DNA of 64,000 nt. Source: Acidobacteriota bacterium. Lineage in GTDB: Bacteria; Acidobacteriota; Terriglobia; Terriglobales; SCQP01. Location: contig JAJYIU010000005.1 of NCBI GenBank assembly GCA_021789895.1, positions 75,239 to 139,238 on the forward strand, given 5' to 3'. Shown piece after piece: positions 35,275 to 43,684 of this stretch. A model generated the notes under the pieces. That model saw nothing but the letters and a program-made list of their open reading frames with translations, searched no databases and had not been told where the DNA came from. The translations under genes and the position numbers were made by a program. The first letter of the stretch is position 1, and each line of letters begins with the position of its first letter.

Positions 35275-36840
35275 ATGCCCTCTTCCCCTTCCAGTTCTTC
35301 CTTGACCCGGCCGCCGATGACCTGGCAGTCCATTCAGTCGCTGGCCCTGCGGCGGCGCTGGTGGTTCTTGATCCCGTTTTTTTCCGCCTGGGCGGTCGCC
35401 TTTTCTCTCAGCCTGCTGCTGCCGCGCCGCTATCAGTCGCAGGCGTTGATGCTGGTCGAGCAGCAGACGGTGCCGAAAGCCTATGTCCAGCCCAACGTGG
35501 TGTTCAATGCCGAGATGCTGCTGCAAAATATGGCGCAGCGCATCCTCAGCCGCTCGCGCCTGGAACAGATCGTAATCAAAGACGATCTCTACCCTCGCAT
35601 CCAGTCCACCCTGGGGCCGGAAGCGGCGGTGCGGGCGCTGCGCAAGGATATCAGCATCACCCCGGCGCCGCTCGGCGGGCTGCCGCTCGATACTCAGCAT
35701 GACTGGACCGCTTTCCGTATCGCCTACACCGGCGATTCCCCCTCCCAGGCGCGGCAGGTCGCGACCCAGTTGACCTCCTCGTTTATCGAGGAAAATCTCA
35801 AGGTTACGCAGCAGGCCTCGGATCAGACCACCTCGTTTCTGACGCAGCAGTTGCAGCAGGCGCAGCAGGCGGTGGCGCGCGACGAGCAGCGTATCCAGAA
35901 TTTCGAACGGCGCAATCTCGGCACCCTGCCGAACCAGAACCAGGCCAATCTGGCCGTCGTGCTCAGCCTGCAAAGCCAGTTGGGCGATGCGCAAGGCGCG
36001 CTGCTGCGCAGCCAGCGGCAGATCGCCTACGACCGCAACCTGCTGAAACAGCAGCACAACTATGCCGCCGCCGCGCCGCTCATCGAGCGCCTGAATAAGC
36101 TGCAACTGAAGCTTTCCGATCTGCGCTCCCGCTATACCGACGCCTATCCTTCGATTCCGCAACTGCAGCAGGAGATTGCGCAGTTGCAAACCAAGCTGGC
36201 CCAGGTTGAAAAAACCCCCGATAACTCTTCGCCGGCGGAAATTCAGAACACCTTGGCGGGCATGCCGTCGCGCAATCAGATCCAGAGCCAGTTGCAGGCG
36301 GAGCAGTTGATCGAAGCGCGCGAGCAGCGCCAGGTGGCCGCGCTGCGGCATTCGCTCCAGCAGTATCAATTCCGCCTTAATCAGGAACCGGTGCGCGGCA
36401 ACCAGTTGGCGTCGTTGGAAACCCAATATCAGCAGGATCAGGGCAACGCCGCCTCGCTGCTGATGAAACTGAACAGTTCCAAGCTGGCGACGCAATTGGA
36501 GCAGCGCCAGGGCGGGGCCCAATTCCGGCCGGTGGATTCGCCCAGCCTGCCGCAGCAGCCGGTCTGGCCGAAGCCGCTGCAATTCAGCGGGTTTGGATTA
36601 TTGGCCGGCCTCGCCTTGGGCCTGGCGATCGCGGCCGCGGCCGAGTTCCGCCAGGACCAGATCCACTCCTCGCTGGAATTGGCGCAGTTAGGCCTGCCGC
36701 CCATCCTCAGCCGCATTCCGCCGCTGCACACCACCCTCGACCGGGTGCGGCGCCGGACTCTGCGCAGCGTCGAATGGGCCGCGATGGTCGTGATGCTGGG
36801 CGCGATTGTGCTCGGAAATTACTTGCTGATTCGCCACTGA
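35275..36840 (+). CDS. Wzz-type chain-length/co-polymerase protein
   Basis: A 521-residue inner-membrane protein. A first membrane helix (about 30-48) and a Wzz domain ('RRYQSQALMLVEQQTVPKAY') are followed by a long periplasmic coiled coil (about 180-420), rich in Gln and with repeated 'LQQAQQAVARDEQRIQNFER'-type heptads. A second membrane helix (about 440-465) and a cytoplasmic tail end the conserved part; a third hydrophobic segment is at the C-terminus. Wzz proteins set polysaccharide length and contact the BY-kinase, which is encoded next. ATG 35275 is eight bases after the barrel gene. Confidence 0.9.
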   Translation: MPSSPSSSSLTRPPMTWQSIQSLALRRRWWFLIPFFSAWAVAFSLSLLLPRRYQSQALMLVEQQTVPKAYVQPNVVFNAEMLLQNMAQRILSRSRLEQIVIKDDLYPRIQSTLGPEAAVRALRKDISITPAPLGGLPLDTQHDWTAFRIAYTGDSPSQARQVATQLTSSFIEENLKVTQQASDQTTSFLTQQLQQAQQAVARDEQRIQNFERRNLGTLPNQNQANLAVVLSLQSQLGDAQGALLRSQRQIAYDRNLLKQQHNYAAAAPLIERLNKLQLKLSDLRSRYTDAYPSIPQLQQEIAQLQTKLAQVEKTPDNSSPAEIQNTLAGMPSRNQIQSQLQAEQLIEAREQRQVAALRHSLQQYQFRLNQEPVRGNQLASLETQYQQDQGNAASLLMKLNSSKLATQLEQRQGGAQFRPVDSPSLPQQPVWPKPLQFSGFGLLAGLALGLAIAAAAEFRQDQIHSSLELAQLGLPPILSRIPPLHTTLDRVRRRTLRSVEWAAMVVMLGAIVLGNYLLIRH

Positions 36841-36846
36841 CCATCT

Positions 36847-37683
36847 ATGCCAATCTCCCTCTTTTCCGGATCCCGTACTATGTCTACCTTGCCGATGCCC
36901 GCCCCTCGCCTGTCCGTTCCCGCAGCCGCTCCCGAACCCGCGCGCGTGCCGCTGGAGCCGCCGTGGTCGCAGGCGCAGTTGCTGCCCGACAATCTGAATC
37001 CCCATCCCCGCCTGATCGCCTGGACCCGCCCGCAGGAAATGGAAGCGGAACAGTTCCGGCGCCTGGCGGTGCGGTTGCAGAACCTGCGCGGCCAGCGAAA
37101 AATGCAACTGCTGGTGATCACCAGCGGCGCGCCGCGCGAAGGCAAAAGCCTGATTGCCGCCAATCTGGCGATGATCCTGGCGCGCCTGCGCCAGGATCGG
37201 GTGTTGCTGCTGGAAGGCGATCTGCACCGCCCCACGCTCATGCATCGGCTGAAACTTTCGGAAAAAACCCCGGGCTTGGGCAACTGGCTCGAGGGCCAGG
37301 TGCCGCTGCCCGATTGCCTGTGGCGCCATCCGGTTGAGCCGCTCTGGCTGATCCCCGCCGGGCAGGTCACCCGCCCCCCGCTGGAACTCCTGGAACGGGC
37401 GCAATTGTCCGAATTCGCGCAGCAATTCCGGCAGAATTTCGATTGGGTGCTGGTGGATGCGCCGCCGGTCTTGCCCTTGGCCGATGCCAGCCATTGGACT
37501 GGCATCGCCGATGGCGTGCTGCTGGTGATCCGCCAGCACCTCACCCGCCGCAGTGAAATCCGTCAGGTTCAGGAACTGCTGAGCCCGCCGCTGCTGGCCG
37601 GCGTGGTCTTGAATGACAGCAGCGGCCCCGAGCATCGCTACTATTCGCAGTACTATTACAGCCGCCGCCGCTCGAAAGACTGA
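36847..37683 (+). CDS. BY-kinase (Wzc/CapB-type tyrosine kinase)
   Basis: A 278-residue ATPase with the bacterial tyrosine kinase motifs: Walker A 'SGAPREGKS' (about 93-101), Walker A' 'LLLEGDLHRP' (about 120-129) and Walker B 'VLVDAPPVLPLADA'. The C-terminus has a Tyr cluster ('HRYYSQYYYS') for autophosphorylation. Together with the Wzz protein it controls polymer length and export. It is the last gene of the first operon; a hairpin terminator follows. ATG 36880 is an alternative start. Confidence 0.9.
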   Translation: MPISLFSGSRTMSTLPMPAPRLSVPAAAPEPARVPLEPPWSQAQLLPDNLNPHPRLIAWTRPQEMEAEQFRRLAVRLQNLRGQRKMQLLVITSGAPREGKSLIAANLAMILARLRQDRVLLLEGDLHRPTLMHRLKLSEKTPGLGNWLEGQVPLPDCLWRHPVEPLWLIPAGQVTRPPLELLERAQLSEFAQQFRQNFDWVLVDAPPVLPLADASHWTGIADGVLLVIRQHLTRRSEIRQVQELLSPPLLAGVVLNDSSGPEHRYYSQYYYSRRRSKD

Positions 37684-37724
37684 AGCCCCTCCTGCCGCAT
37701 GCCGGCTGTGCCCCGCCCCCAGCT

Positions 37725-37760
37725 CCCCGCCGGAGCTCCGGCGCGGGGCGCAAGTTTTTT
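37725..37760 (+). terminator. Rho-independent terminator of the export operon
   Basis: A GC-rich hairpin with the perfect palindrome GCCGGAGCTCCGGC and flanking C/G runs is followed by CGCAAGTTTTTTCC, ending about 77 bases after the BY-kinase stop codon. It separates this operon from the next one. Confidence 0.65.
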
Positions 37761-37888
37761 CCTGCACTGAAGTTTTTTTCGCTGTCCCCCCCTGTCGGAC
37801 CTTATGAATGTTTCTGCCGCGCCCGCTATGGCTTTGCACATTCGCTCCCCCCGCGCCCGGCCGCTGCCGCCGCCGCCTTGCCGTTTCG

Positions 37889-37925
37889 CTGCAATCGGCT
37901 GCGGCTCTGCTGCCGCGGATTGCAG
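37889..37925 (+). promoter_or_regulatory. Inverted repeat upstream of the sigma54 promoter (candidate activator site)
   Basis: CTGCAATC (37889-37896) and GATTGCAG (37918-37925) are perfect reverse complements, 75-110 bases before the -24 element. The segment between holds CTGCGGCTCTGC, which resembles sequences upstream of the other two sigma54 promoters. The distance fits an enhancer-binding protein site. Confidence 0.35.
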
Positions 37926-37999
37926 AGTCGCGTCGTTGCGCGCCGGCGCCGCCCGGCCCGCCTCCGGGAAAACCCGGTAATTGAATTCCTCCCGCCGGA

Positions 38000-38016
38000 T
38001 TGGCAGCGCAATTGCC
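38000..38016 (+). promoter_or_regulatory. Sigma54 (-24/-12) promoter of the long polysaccharide operon
   Basis: TTGGCAGCGCAATTGCC fits the sigma54 consensus very well: GG (38002-38003) and GC (38014-38015) ten bases apart, with TTGC at -12. The start site would be near 38027, giving a leader of about 55 bases before ATG 38082. Confidence 0.75.
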
Positions 38017-38081
38017 AAGTCTTTGAATTATCAGGCGCGGTGAAGTGATGGTGCCGCGGGCTTTTTCGCCGAACCAATTCC

Positions 38082-39392
38082 ATGCGATCCGCTTTGGCCT
38101 GCATACCGCGAAGAGTCGTGTTGCTGCTGCTTTCCGAAGCTTTGCTGGTGGTGAGCGCGCTGATGCTGGGAACGTTTGCCCGCCTGGGTAGCGCTGCCGG
38201 CTGGATGCTGGCGCGGCAGAATGACGGCGCCCGCATTGCCGTGGTGGGCGGCGTCTGCATGCTGTGCATGTATTACTACGATCTCTACGACTCCTCCATG
38301 CTGATCAACCTGCGGCTGGCGCTGGCGCGCCTGCTGCAGGTGCTGGGAACGGCGGCGCTGATCCTGGCGTTGCTCTACACCGCTTTTCCCAGCCTGACTC
38401 TCAGCCGCCAGTCCATCTTCTTGGGCCTGGCGCTCGCCGGGGTGCTGGTGGCCGGCTGGCGCCGGCTCTTCTTTCAACTGAGCCGCGCGTCCTGGTTGAA
38501 CGAACCGGTGCTGATGGTCGGGGATGGCGCGCTCGCGGAAAAGCTGGCGGGCGAGTTTCTGTCGCGGCCGGAACTGGGCATGCGCCCGGCCGCTTCGGCT
38601 TGTGCCGCGGAAGCTTGGAATCCGGCCGGCGCCGCCCCGCTGCGCCGCGCCATCGTGACCCTGCCGCAACCCTGGCCGGATTGGGTGCAGCGGCTGGGCG
38701 AGCGCGGTATGCGGCTGCAGGATGGTGCGGCGATGTACGAGCGCATCACCGGCCAGGTCGCGCTCGAAGCCGGCCGCGCCCCCCGCGTTCCCGCGCGCGC
38801 CCGCATCACCCTGCGCCGGAAACGGCTGTTTTCGCTCTTGCTGGCCGCCGCCGGCCTCTTGCTGGCCTGGCCGTTGATGTTGCTGATCGCGCTCGCCATC
38901 CGCCTGGATTCGCCCGGGCCGGCCCTCTTCCGCCAGCGCCGCGTCGGCTGGCAGGGGCGGCCGTTCACGTTGCTGAAGTTCCGCTCGATGGTCGTCGGTG
39001 CCGATGCCGGCGGCAATGCGCAGCCGGCGGCGCCCAACGACCCGCGCTGTACCCGCCTCGGCCGCTGGCTCCGCCGCTGCCGCCTGGATGAGCTGCCGCA
39101 GCTTTGGAATATCTTGCGCGGCGACATGAGCCTGGTGGGCCCGCGGCCCTTCGTGCCCGAGCAGGAAGCGGCCTGCGCCCGCGCCATCCCGGGCTACTCC
39201 CTGCGCTGGCAGGTGCCGCCAGGCGCGACCGGATGGGCGCAGGTGCACCGCGGCTACTGCGCCACCTTGGAAGATAACCGCGAAAAACTGGCCTACGACC
39301 TCTTCTATGTCAAAAACCTCTCCTTCTCGCTCGACCTGGTGATTCTGTTCCAGACATTGAAAATCCTGCTGCTCGGCCGGGGAGGGAGATGA
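38082..39392 (+). CDS. Polyprenyl-phosphate sugar phosphotransferase (initiating transferase)
   Basis: A 436-residue membrane protein of the exopolysaccharide glycosylphosphotransferase family. Four or five hydrophobic segments fill residues 10-130, a nucleotide-binding-like region follows, and the catalytic bacterial sugar-transferase domain is at about 240-430: 'LIALAIRLDSPGPALFRQRR', 'TLLKFRSM', 'RLDELPQLWNILRGDMSLVG' and 'PRPFVPEQE'. It moves the first sugar-1-phosphate to undecaprenyl phosphate. It follows a sigma54 promoter and overlaps the next gene by four bases. Confidence 0.93.
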   Translation: MRSALACIPRRVVLLLLSEALLVVSALMLGTFARLGSAAGWMLARQNDGARIAVVGGVCMLCMYYYDLYDSSMLINLRLALARLLQVLGTAALILALLYTAFPSLTLSRQSIFLGLALAGVLVAGWRRLFFQLSRASWLNEPVLMVGDGALAEKLAGEFLSRPELGMRPAASACAAEAWNPAGAAPLRRAIVTLPQPWPDWVQRLGERGMRLQDGAAMYERITGQVALEAGRAPRVPARARITLRRKRLFSLLLAAAGLLLAWPLMLLIALAIRLDSPGPALFRQRRVGWQGRPFTLLKFRSMVVGADAGGNAQPAAPNDPRCTRLGRWLRRCRLDELPQLWNILRGDMSLVGPRPFVPEQEAACARAIPGYSLRWQVPPGATGWAQVHRGYCATLEDNREKLAYDLFYVKNLSFSLDLVILFQTLKILLLGRGGR

Positions 39393-40570
39393 TGGCTTTC
39401 TGGCATGCCGCCGCGGCGCTGGGCTTCTGGGGCTCCTTGACGGCGCTGCTCTACACCTATCTGTTTTATCCCCTCCTGCTCTCGGTGGGCTACACCGCGG
39501 CCGAGTTGCGCGCCGCCTGGCGGCGCATGCAGCGCGGCCCGCTGGGGCCGCACCCGGCGCCCGCCCGCTACGAGCCCGCCGTCAGCGTGGTCGTGGCCGC
39601 GCACAACGAAATTGATACGCTGCCCGGCTTGGTGGAGTCGCTGCGCCGGTGCGATTACCCGGAAGGCCGGGTGGAGCTGGTGGTGGTTTCCGATGGCTCC
39701 GGCGACGGCACTGCGGAATGGCTGCAAGCCCGGCCGGAGCCCTGGATTCGCTCCATCCTCCTGCCGCGGCAAAAGGGCAAGGCGAACGCGCTCAATTGCG
39801 GCGTCGCGGTGGCCCGGCATGAGTTGCTGGTCTTCACCGATGCCAGCACCCGCCTGCTGCCGCACACCTTGAATATGCTGGCGCGCCATTTTCAACACCC
39901 TCGCGTCGGCGTGGTCTGCGGCCTGCTGCGTTTCATGCACAACCGCCAATCGGCGGGAACCGAAGGCGTGTATTGGGGCTACGAATGCCTGCTCCGCCTG
40001 ATGGAAGACCGGCTGGGCGCGACGCTGACCGCCAGCGGCGCGCTTTACGCGCTGCGGCGGCGATGCTTCCCCGCGCTCAAGCCCACGACCCTGATTGAAG
40101 ATTTCGTCATCCCCATGCATGCCCGGCGGCTCGGCTACCAGGTGCGCTATGACCCGGAAGCGGTGGCGCTGGAATTTCCGGCCGCGACCCTGGGCGGCGA
40201 ATTTGCGCGGCGAACGCGGCTGGCGATGGGCAGTTTTCGCGTCTTCGGCGAGCTCTTGCGGACTCCGCTCGACGGCGTTACGCGCTGGGCGCTGCTCTCG
40301 CACAAATTCATGCGCTGGCTGGCGCCCATCTTCCTGCTGGGCATGCTGCTGACCTCGCTGGCGCTGTGGCATCAGGCGATTTATCGGACGCTCGCCCTGG
40401 GGCAGATCGGCCTGTATCTGTGGGCGGTGGCCGGCGGACGCGGCTGGGCGCCGGGCGCCCGGCTGGCGCGCATGCTCTATTACTTCCTCGCTATGAACCT
40501 CGCCCTGTTCTGGGGCATGCTGCGGGCGCTGCGCCGCCGGGAGGAAACCAGTTGGCAACGCGCGGCTTGA
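39389..40570 (+). CDS. Family 2 glycosyltransferase
   Basis: A 393-residue membrane glycosyltransferase. One N-terminal helix (about 8-33) precedes the GT-A domain: 'VSVVVAAHNEIDTLPGLVES', 'VVVSDGSGDGTAEWL', 'KANALNCGVAVA' and the acidic 'VFTDAST'. A later 'EDFVIPMHARRLGY' block fits processive GT2 enzymes. Three helices end the protein. It starts at ATGATG after GGGAGG, overlapping the upstream stop; either ATG could be used. It likely adds the next sugar to the lipid carrier on the inner face of the membrane. Confidence 0.92.
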   Translation: MMAFWHAAAALGFWGSLTALLYTYLFYPLLLSVGYTAAELRAAWRRMQRGPLGPHPAPARYEPAVSVVVAAHNEIDTLPGLVESLRRCDYPEGRVELVVVSDGSGDGTAEWLQARPEPWIRSILLPRQKGKANALNCGVAVARHELLVFTDASTRLLPHTLNMLARHFQHPRVGVVCGLLRFMHNRQSAGTEGVYWGYECLLRLMEDRLGATLTASGALYALRRRCFPALKPTTLIEDFVIPMHARRLGYQVRYDPEAVALEFPAATLGGEFARRTRLAMGSFRVFGELLRTPLDGVTRWALLSHKFMRWLAPIFLLGMLLTSLALWHQAIYRTLALGQIGLYLWAVAGGRGWAPGARLARMLYYFLAMNLALFWGMLRALRRREETSWQRAA

Positions 40571-41316
40571 ATTCGGCTTGCATCCTGCTCTTTCATGGGC
40601 TGCTGGATGCCGGGGAAAACGGCGGCCGCTTCGCCCTCCCGGCGCGCCGCTTCAGCCGCTGGCTGCGGCGCTTGCGCGCGGCCGGGCAGTCTTGCCCGGC
40701 TCTGCCCGCCTGGTGGGCCCATCCCGCGCCCGGCGGATTGCAGGCGGTGCTCGCCTTCGATGACGGCGGCGAAAGCGATTTCCGGCTGGCTTTCCCGCGG
40801 CTGCTGGAGGCGGGCCTGTCGGCCGTGTTTTTCATCAATACCGCCCGCGTCGGCGCGCCCGGCTGCCTGAGCTGGAACCAGATCCGCGAAATGCGCCGTG
40901 CGGGCATGTCGTTTCAATCCCACGGGCACGATCATGTCGCGCTGACCCGCCTGGACGCGGCGGAGTTGGATGCGCAACTGCGCCGCTCGCGCCAGTGCCT
41001 CGAAGACCGTCTGGGCGAGGCGGTGGAATTTCTGGCCGCGCCCTATGGCTGCTGGAATCAGCGCGTGCAGGCGGCGGCGCTGCGCGCGGGCTACCGCGCC
41101 CTGTGTACTTCGCAAGCCGGCCTGGCGCAGCCGGGAAGCGCTTTGCTGCCGCGCAACGCGGTGCGGCGCTACACCTCGGATTTGGGCTTTTGGGCGCTGT
41201 TGCGCGGCTCGAGCGGCTATCTGGCCATGCGCCGGCTGCGCTCCGCATTGCTGGCCGTGCCGCGCCAGTGGCTGCTGCGCGGCTCCGCCATCCACGCGCC
41301 GGGACCGGAATTATGA
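40552..41316 (+). CDS. Polysaccharide deacetylase (NodB/CE4), TTG start
   Basis: A 254-residue CE4-type enzyme. Motif 1 is 'LAFDDGGESD' (catalytic and metal Asp pair), motif 2 is 'SHGHDHVALTRL' (metal His pair) and motif 3 is 'LAAPYGCWN'. No signal peptide is seen, so it may act in the cytoplasm or be non-classically placed. No ATG fits: the frame opens inside the GT2 gene, and the first codon with a proper ribosome site (GGGAGG, seven bases upstream) is TTG 40552, giving 'MATRGLNSACILLFHGLL'. It overlaps GT2 by 19 bases and the next gene by four. Confidence 0.83.
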   Translation: MATRGLNSACILLFHGLLDAGENGGRFALPARRFSRWLRRLRAAGQSCPALPAWWAHPAPGGLQAVLAFDDGGESDFRLAFPRLLEAGLSAVFFINTARVGAPGCLSWNQIREMRRAGMSFQSHGHDHVALTRLDAAELDAQLRRSRQCLEDRLGEAVEFLAAPYGCWNQRVQAAALRAGYRALCTSQAGLAQPGSALLPRNAVRRYTSDLGFWALLRGSSGYLAMRRLRSALLAVPRQWLLRGSAIHAPGPEL

Positions 41317-42482
41317 ACGAGGCCCACGTTTACGTGCTCATGGACGCGCTCGGCTGGCCGGTGGCCGAAACCCACGGCTTTCTTACCGGCCTGCTGCCTC
41401 ACCGCCGCCCTTTGCGCACCATCCTCGGGTTCAGCTCGGGCGCCATTCCCAGCATCCTCACCGGCATGACGCCCGATCGCCACGGCCGCTGGAATTTGTT
41501 GTACTTCGATCCGGAGCATTCCCGCTTCCGCTGGCTCCGTCCGGCCAGCCGGCTGCCCGAGCGCTGGCTCAATCACCGTCTGGCGCGGCGCGGCCTGCAG
41601 GAGCTCGGCCGCCGCATGCTGGGCTGCGGCCCCGGCTTCGAATGCTGCGTGCGTCCGCAACTGTTGCCCTGGTTCGCCTGGGCCGAAACCCGCGATCTTT
41701 ACCAGCCGGGTAGTCTCGAACCCGCCGCCAACATCTTCGACCTTTGGGCCGAAGCCGGACTGCCGTTCCGGATTTACAGCTATCGGCAGGGCGGCGATCT
41801 CGAGCTGCTGGGCCGCGCGGCGCAAGACTTGGAAGCCGGCCGCGCCGTCGCCTATTTCATTTATCTCTGCGAGCTGGATCATTTCCTCCATCGCTTTCGC
41901 GGCGATGCGCCCGCCGAACGCGGCTTCCTGCAGCGTTATGACGGCCCGCTGCGCTTGCTCTACCGCGCGCTCGAGCGCCGCGGCCGTCCGGTGAATTTCC
42001 ACCTGTTTTCCGATCACGGCATGACCCCGGTTGCCCGCCGCGAGGATTTAGCCGGCGCCCTGGCGCGCCTCCCCTGGCGCATGCCCCAGCATTATCTGGC
42101 GGTGTTGGATTCCACCCTGGCGCGGTTTTGGTTTTTCCATCCCGGCGCCGAAGACGCTATCCGCGCCTGCTGCGCGGAATCCGGCTGCGGCCGAATGCTG
42201 GCGGCGGACGAATTGAAGGCGCTCGGCATCTGGTTCCCGGATGGGCGCTATGGCCAGGCCGTTTATTTGCTGCCGCCGGGCTGCATGTTTTCCCGCAGCG
42301 ATTTCCATGGCGGCGCCTGGAATCCGCGCGCGATGCACGGCTACCATCCCGGCGACGCCAACTCCGATGCGGTGTTGCTCTCCAGCCGCCCGCTGCCGCC
42401 GGATCTGAGCGATATCACCGGCCTCCACCGCCTGCTTTGCCAGCCGCTGGCCGGCGTCAGGCAAAGCGCGGGAGCGGCCTGA
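41313..42482 (+). CDS. Alkaline-phosphatase-fold phosphodiesterase-like protein
   Basis: A 389-residue protein of the type I phosphodiesterase/nucleotide pyrophosphatase superfamily. The first metal Asp is in 'YVLMDALGWP'. The nucleophile region is 'GAIPSILTGMTPDRHG'. Other metal ligands are in 'CELDHFLHRF', 'LFSDHGMTP' and 'MHGYHPGDANSD'. No signal peptide is seen. In sugar clusters such proteins may hydrolyse or transfer phospho-groups; the substrate here is unknown. ATGA overlaps join it to the deacetylase gene, and the next gene starts five bases after its stop. Confidence 0.8.
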   Translation: MNEAHVYVLMDALGWPVAETHGFLTGLLPHRRPLRTILGFSSGAIPSILTGMTPDRHGRWNLLYFDPEHSRFRWLRPASRLPERWLNHRLARRGLQELGRRMLGCGPGFECCVRPQLLPWFAWAETRDLYQPGSLEPAANIFDLWAEAGLPFRIYSYRQGGDLELLGRAAQDLEAGRAVAYFIYLCELDHFLHRFRGDAPAERGFLQRYDGPLRLLYRALERRGRPVNFHLFSDHGMTPVARREDLAGALARLPWRMPQHYLAVLDSTLARFWFFHPGAEDAIRACCAESGCGRMLAADELKALGIWFPDGRYGQAVYLLPPGCMFSRSDFHGGAWNPRAMHGYHPGDANSDAVLLSSRPLPPDLSDITGLHRLLCQPLAGVRQSAGAA

Positions 42483-42487
42483 TTCCC

Positions 42488-43684
42488 ATGTCCCCCTCCC
42501 GCCGCATTTCGGTCCTCCACTATTCCGGCTCGCGCGTGCGCGGCGGCGCGGAAGAACATCTGCTGACGCTGCTGCGCGGCCTCGATCGCGCCCGGCTGAA
42601 ACTCTATCTCGCCTGCGCGCCCGAACTGCTCGCCCGGCTGCAGCCGGATTTGCCCTGGGATGTCGCCTGCATCCCCATCGCCCTGCATCCCGCGCGGCTG
42701 GGCGCGGCGCGGGAATTTTGCCGCGCCCTGCGCCGCCACCGCATTGACCTCGTCCACTCCCATCTGTTTTCCGCCAGCCGGCTGGCTTCGCCGCTGGCGC
42801 GCTGGTGCGGGGCGCGCACCGTCGAAACTCCGCATGTGCGCGAAAGTTGGCGCCGCGGCTGGAAGCGCTGGTATGCACCCGATCGCCTGCTCGGCCGGGC
42901 CGTGGACGCCTATATTGCGGTCTCCGCGGCCAATGCCGGCTACCTGGTCCGGGAAAAACGGCTGCCGGCGGCCAAAGTCCGTCTGATCCGCAACGGCATC
43001 GAGCTGCGGCGCTTTGAGCAATTGCCCGCGGGCGAATCTTTGCGCGCCTCGCTCGGCTTCCATCCTCGCGATTGCGTCCTCCTGGCCGCCGCCCGCCTGG
43101 AGCCGCAAAAAGGTCATGACGTGCTGCTCGAGGCGCTGGCCCGGGCGCGCGCCGATGCTCCCCGCTTGCGGCTAGTCTGCGCGGGAGACGGCAGCCGCCG
43201 GCAGGAGTTGCAAGCCCAGGCCCGGCGCCTGCGCCTGGATGGCATCGTGCGCTGGGTGGGCTTCCAAAACCCGATCGAGCCCTGGATGGCGATGGCCGAC
43301 GTCTTCGTGCTGCCCTCGCATTATGAAGGCCTGCCGCTGGCGGCCATGGAGGCAATGGCGGCCGGCCTGGCGGTTGTCGCCAGTGCCGTGGATGGAACGC
43401 AGGAGCTGATCGCCGATGGCGGCAATGGCTTGCTTGTCCCGCCCGGCGATGTCGCACTGCTGGCCGCGGCCTTGCGGACCCTGGCCGGCAGCGAGCCCCT
43501 GCGCCGTCGTCTTGGCAGTGCGGCTCGCGCCTGGGCGTTTGAGTACTGCGGCGATGCGGCTCAGCTTCGGGCGACCGAGCGCCTTTACCTGCAGCTCTGC
43601 CCCGCCGCCTGCGGCTCCGGCTTGCGCCAACCCACGCCGCTGCCGCTGGCGGAATCCTCGCTCGGCCTCCGGAGGCGTGCATGA
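42488..43684 (+). CDS. Family 4 glycosyltransferase
   Basis: A 398-residue GT-B enzyme. The N-terminal acceptor half starts 'VLHYSGSRVRGGAEEHLLTL'; the C-terminal donor half has 'LLAAARLEPQKGHDVLLEAL', 'LVCAGDGSRRQELQ' and the donor-binding 'LPSHYEGLPLAAMEAMAAGL'. It is soluble or peripheral. It probably adds a sugar during assembly of the lipid-linked repeat unit. ATG 42488 is chosen because the start pattern is at its N-terminus; the frame is open further upstream but within the phosphodiesterase gene. Confidence 0.92.
   Translation: MSPSRRISVLHYSGSRVRGGAEEHLLTLLRGLDRARLKLYLACAPELLARLQPDLPWDVACIPIALHPARLGAAREFCRALRRHRIDLVHSHLFSASRLASPLARWCGARTVETPHVRESWRRGWKRWYAPDRLLGRAVDAYIAVSAANAGYLVREKRLPAAKVRLIRNGIELRRFEQLPAGESLRASLGFHPRDCVLLAAARLEPQKGHDVLLEALARARADAPRLRLVCAGDGSRRQELQAQARRLRLDGIVRWVGFQNPIEPWMAMADVFVLPSHYEGLPLAAMEAMAAGLAVVASAVDGTQELIADGGNGLLVPPGDVALLAAALRTLAGSEPLRRRLGSAARAWAFEYCGDAAQLRATERLYLQLCPAACGSGLRQPTPLPLAESSLGLRRRA

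Larger units (their letters stand above)
37684..38081. other. 398-base gap between the two polysaccharide operons
   Basis: No gene is seen. It holds a terminator (37725-37760), an inverted repeat CTGCAATC/GATTGCAG (37889-37925) that may bind an activator, and a sigma54 promoter (38000-38016). Confidence 0.6.
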
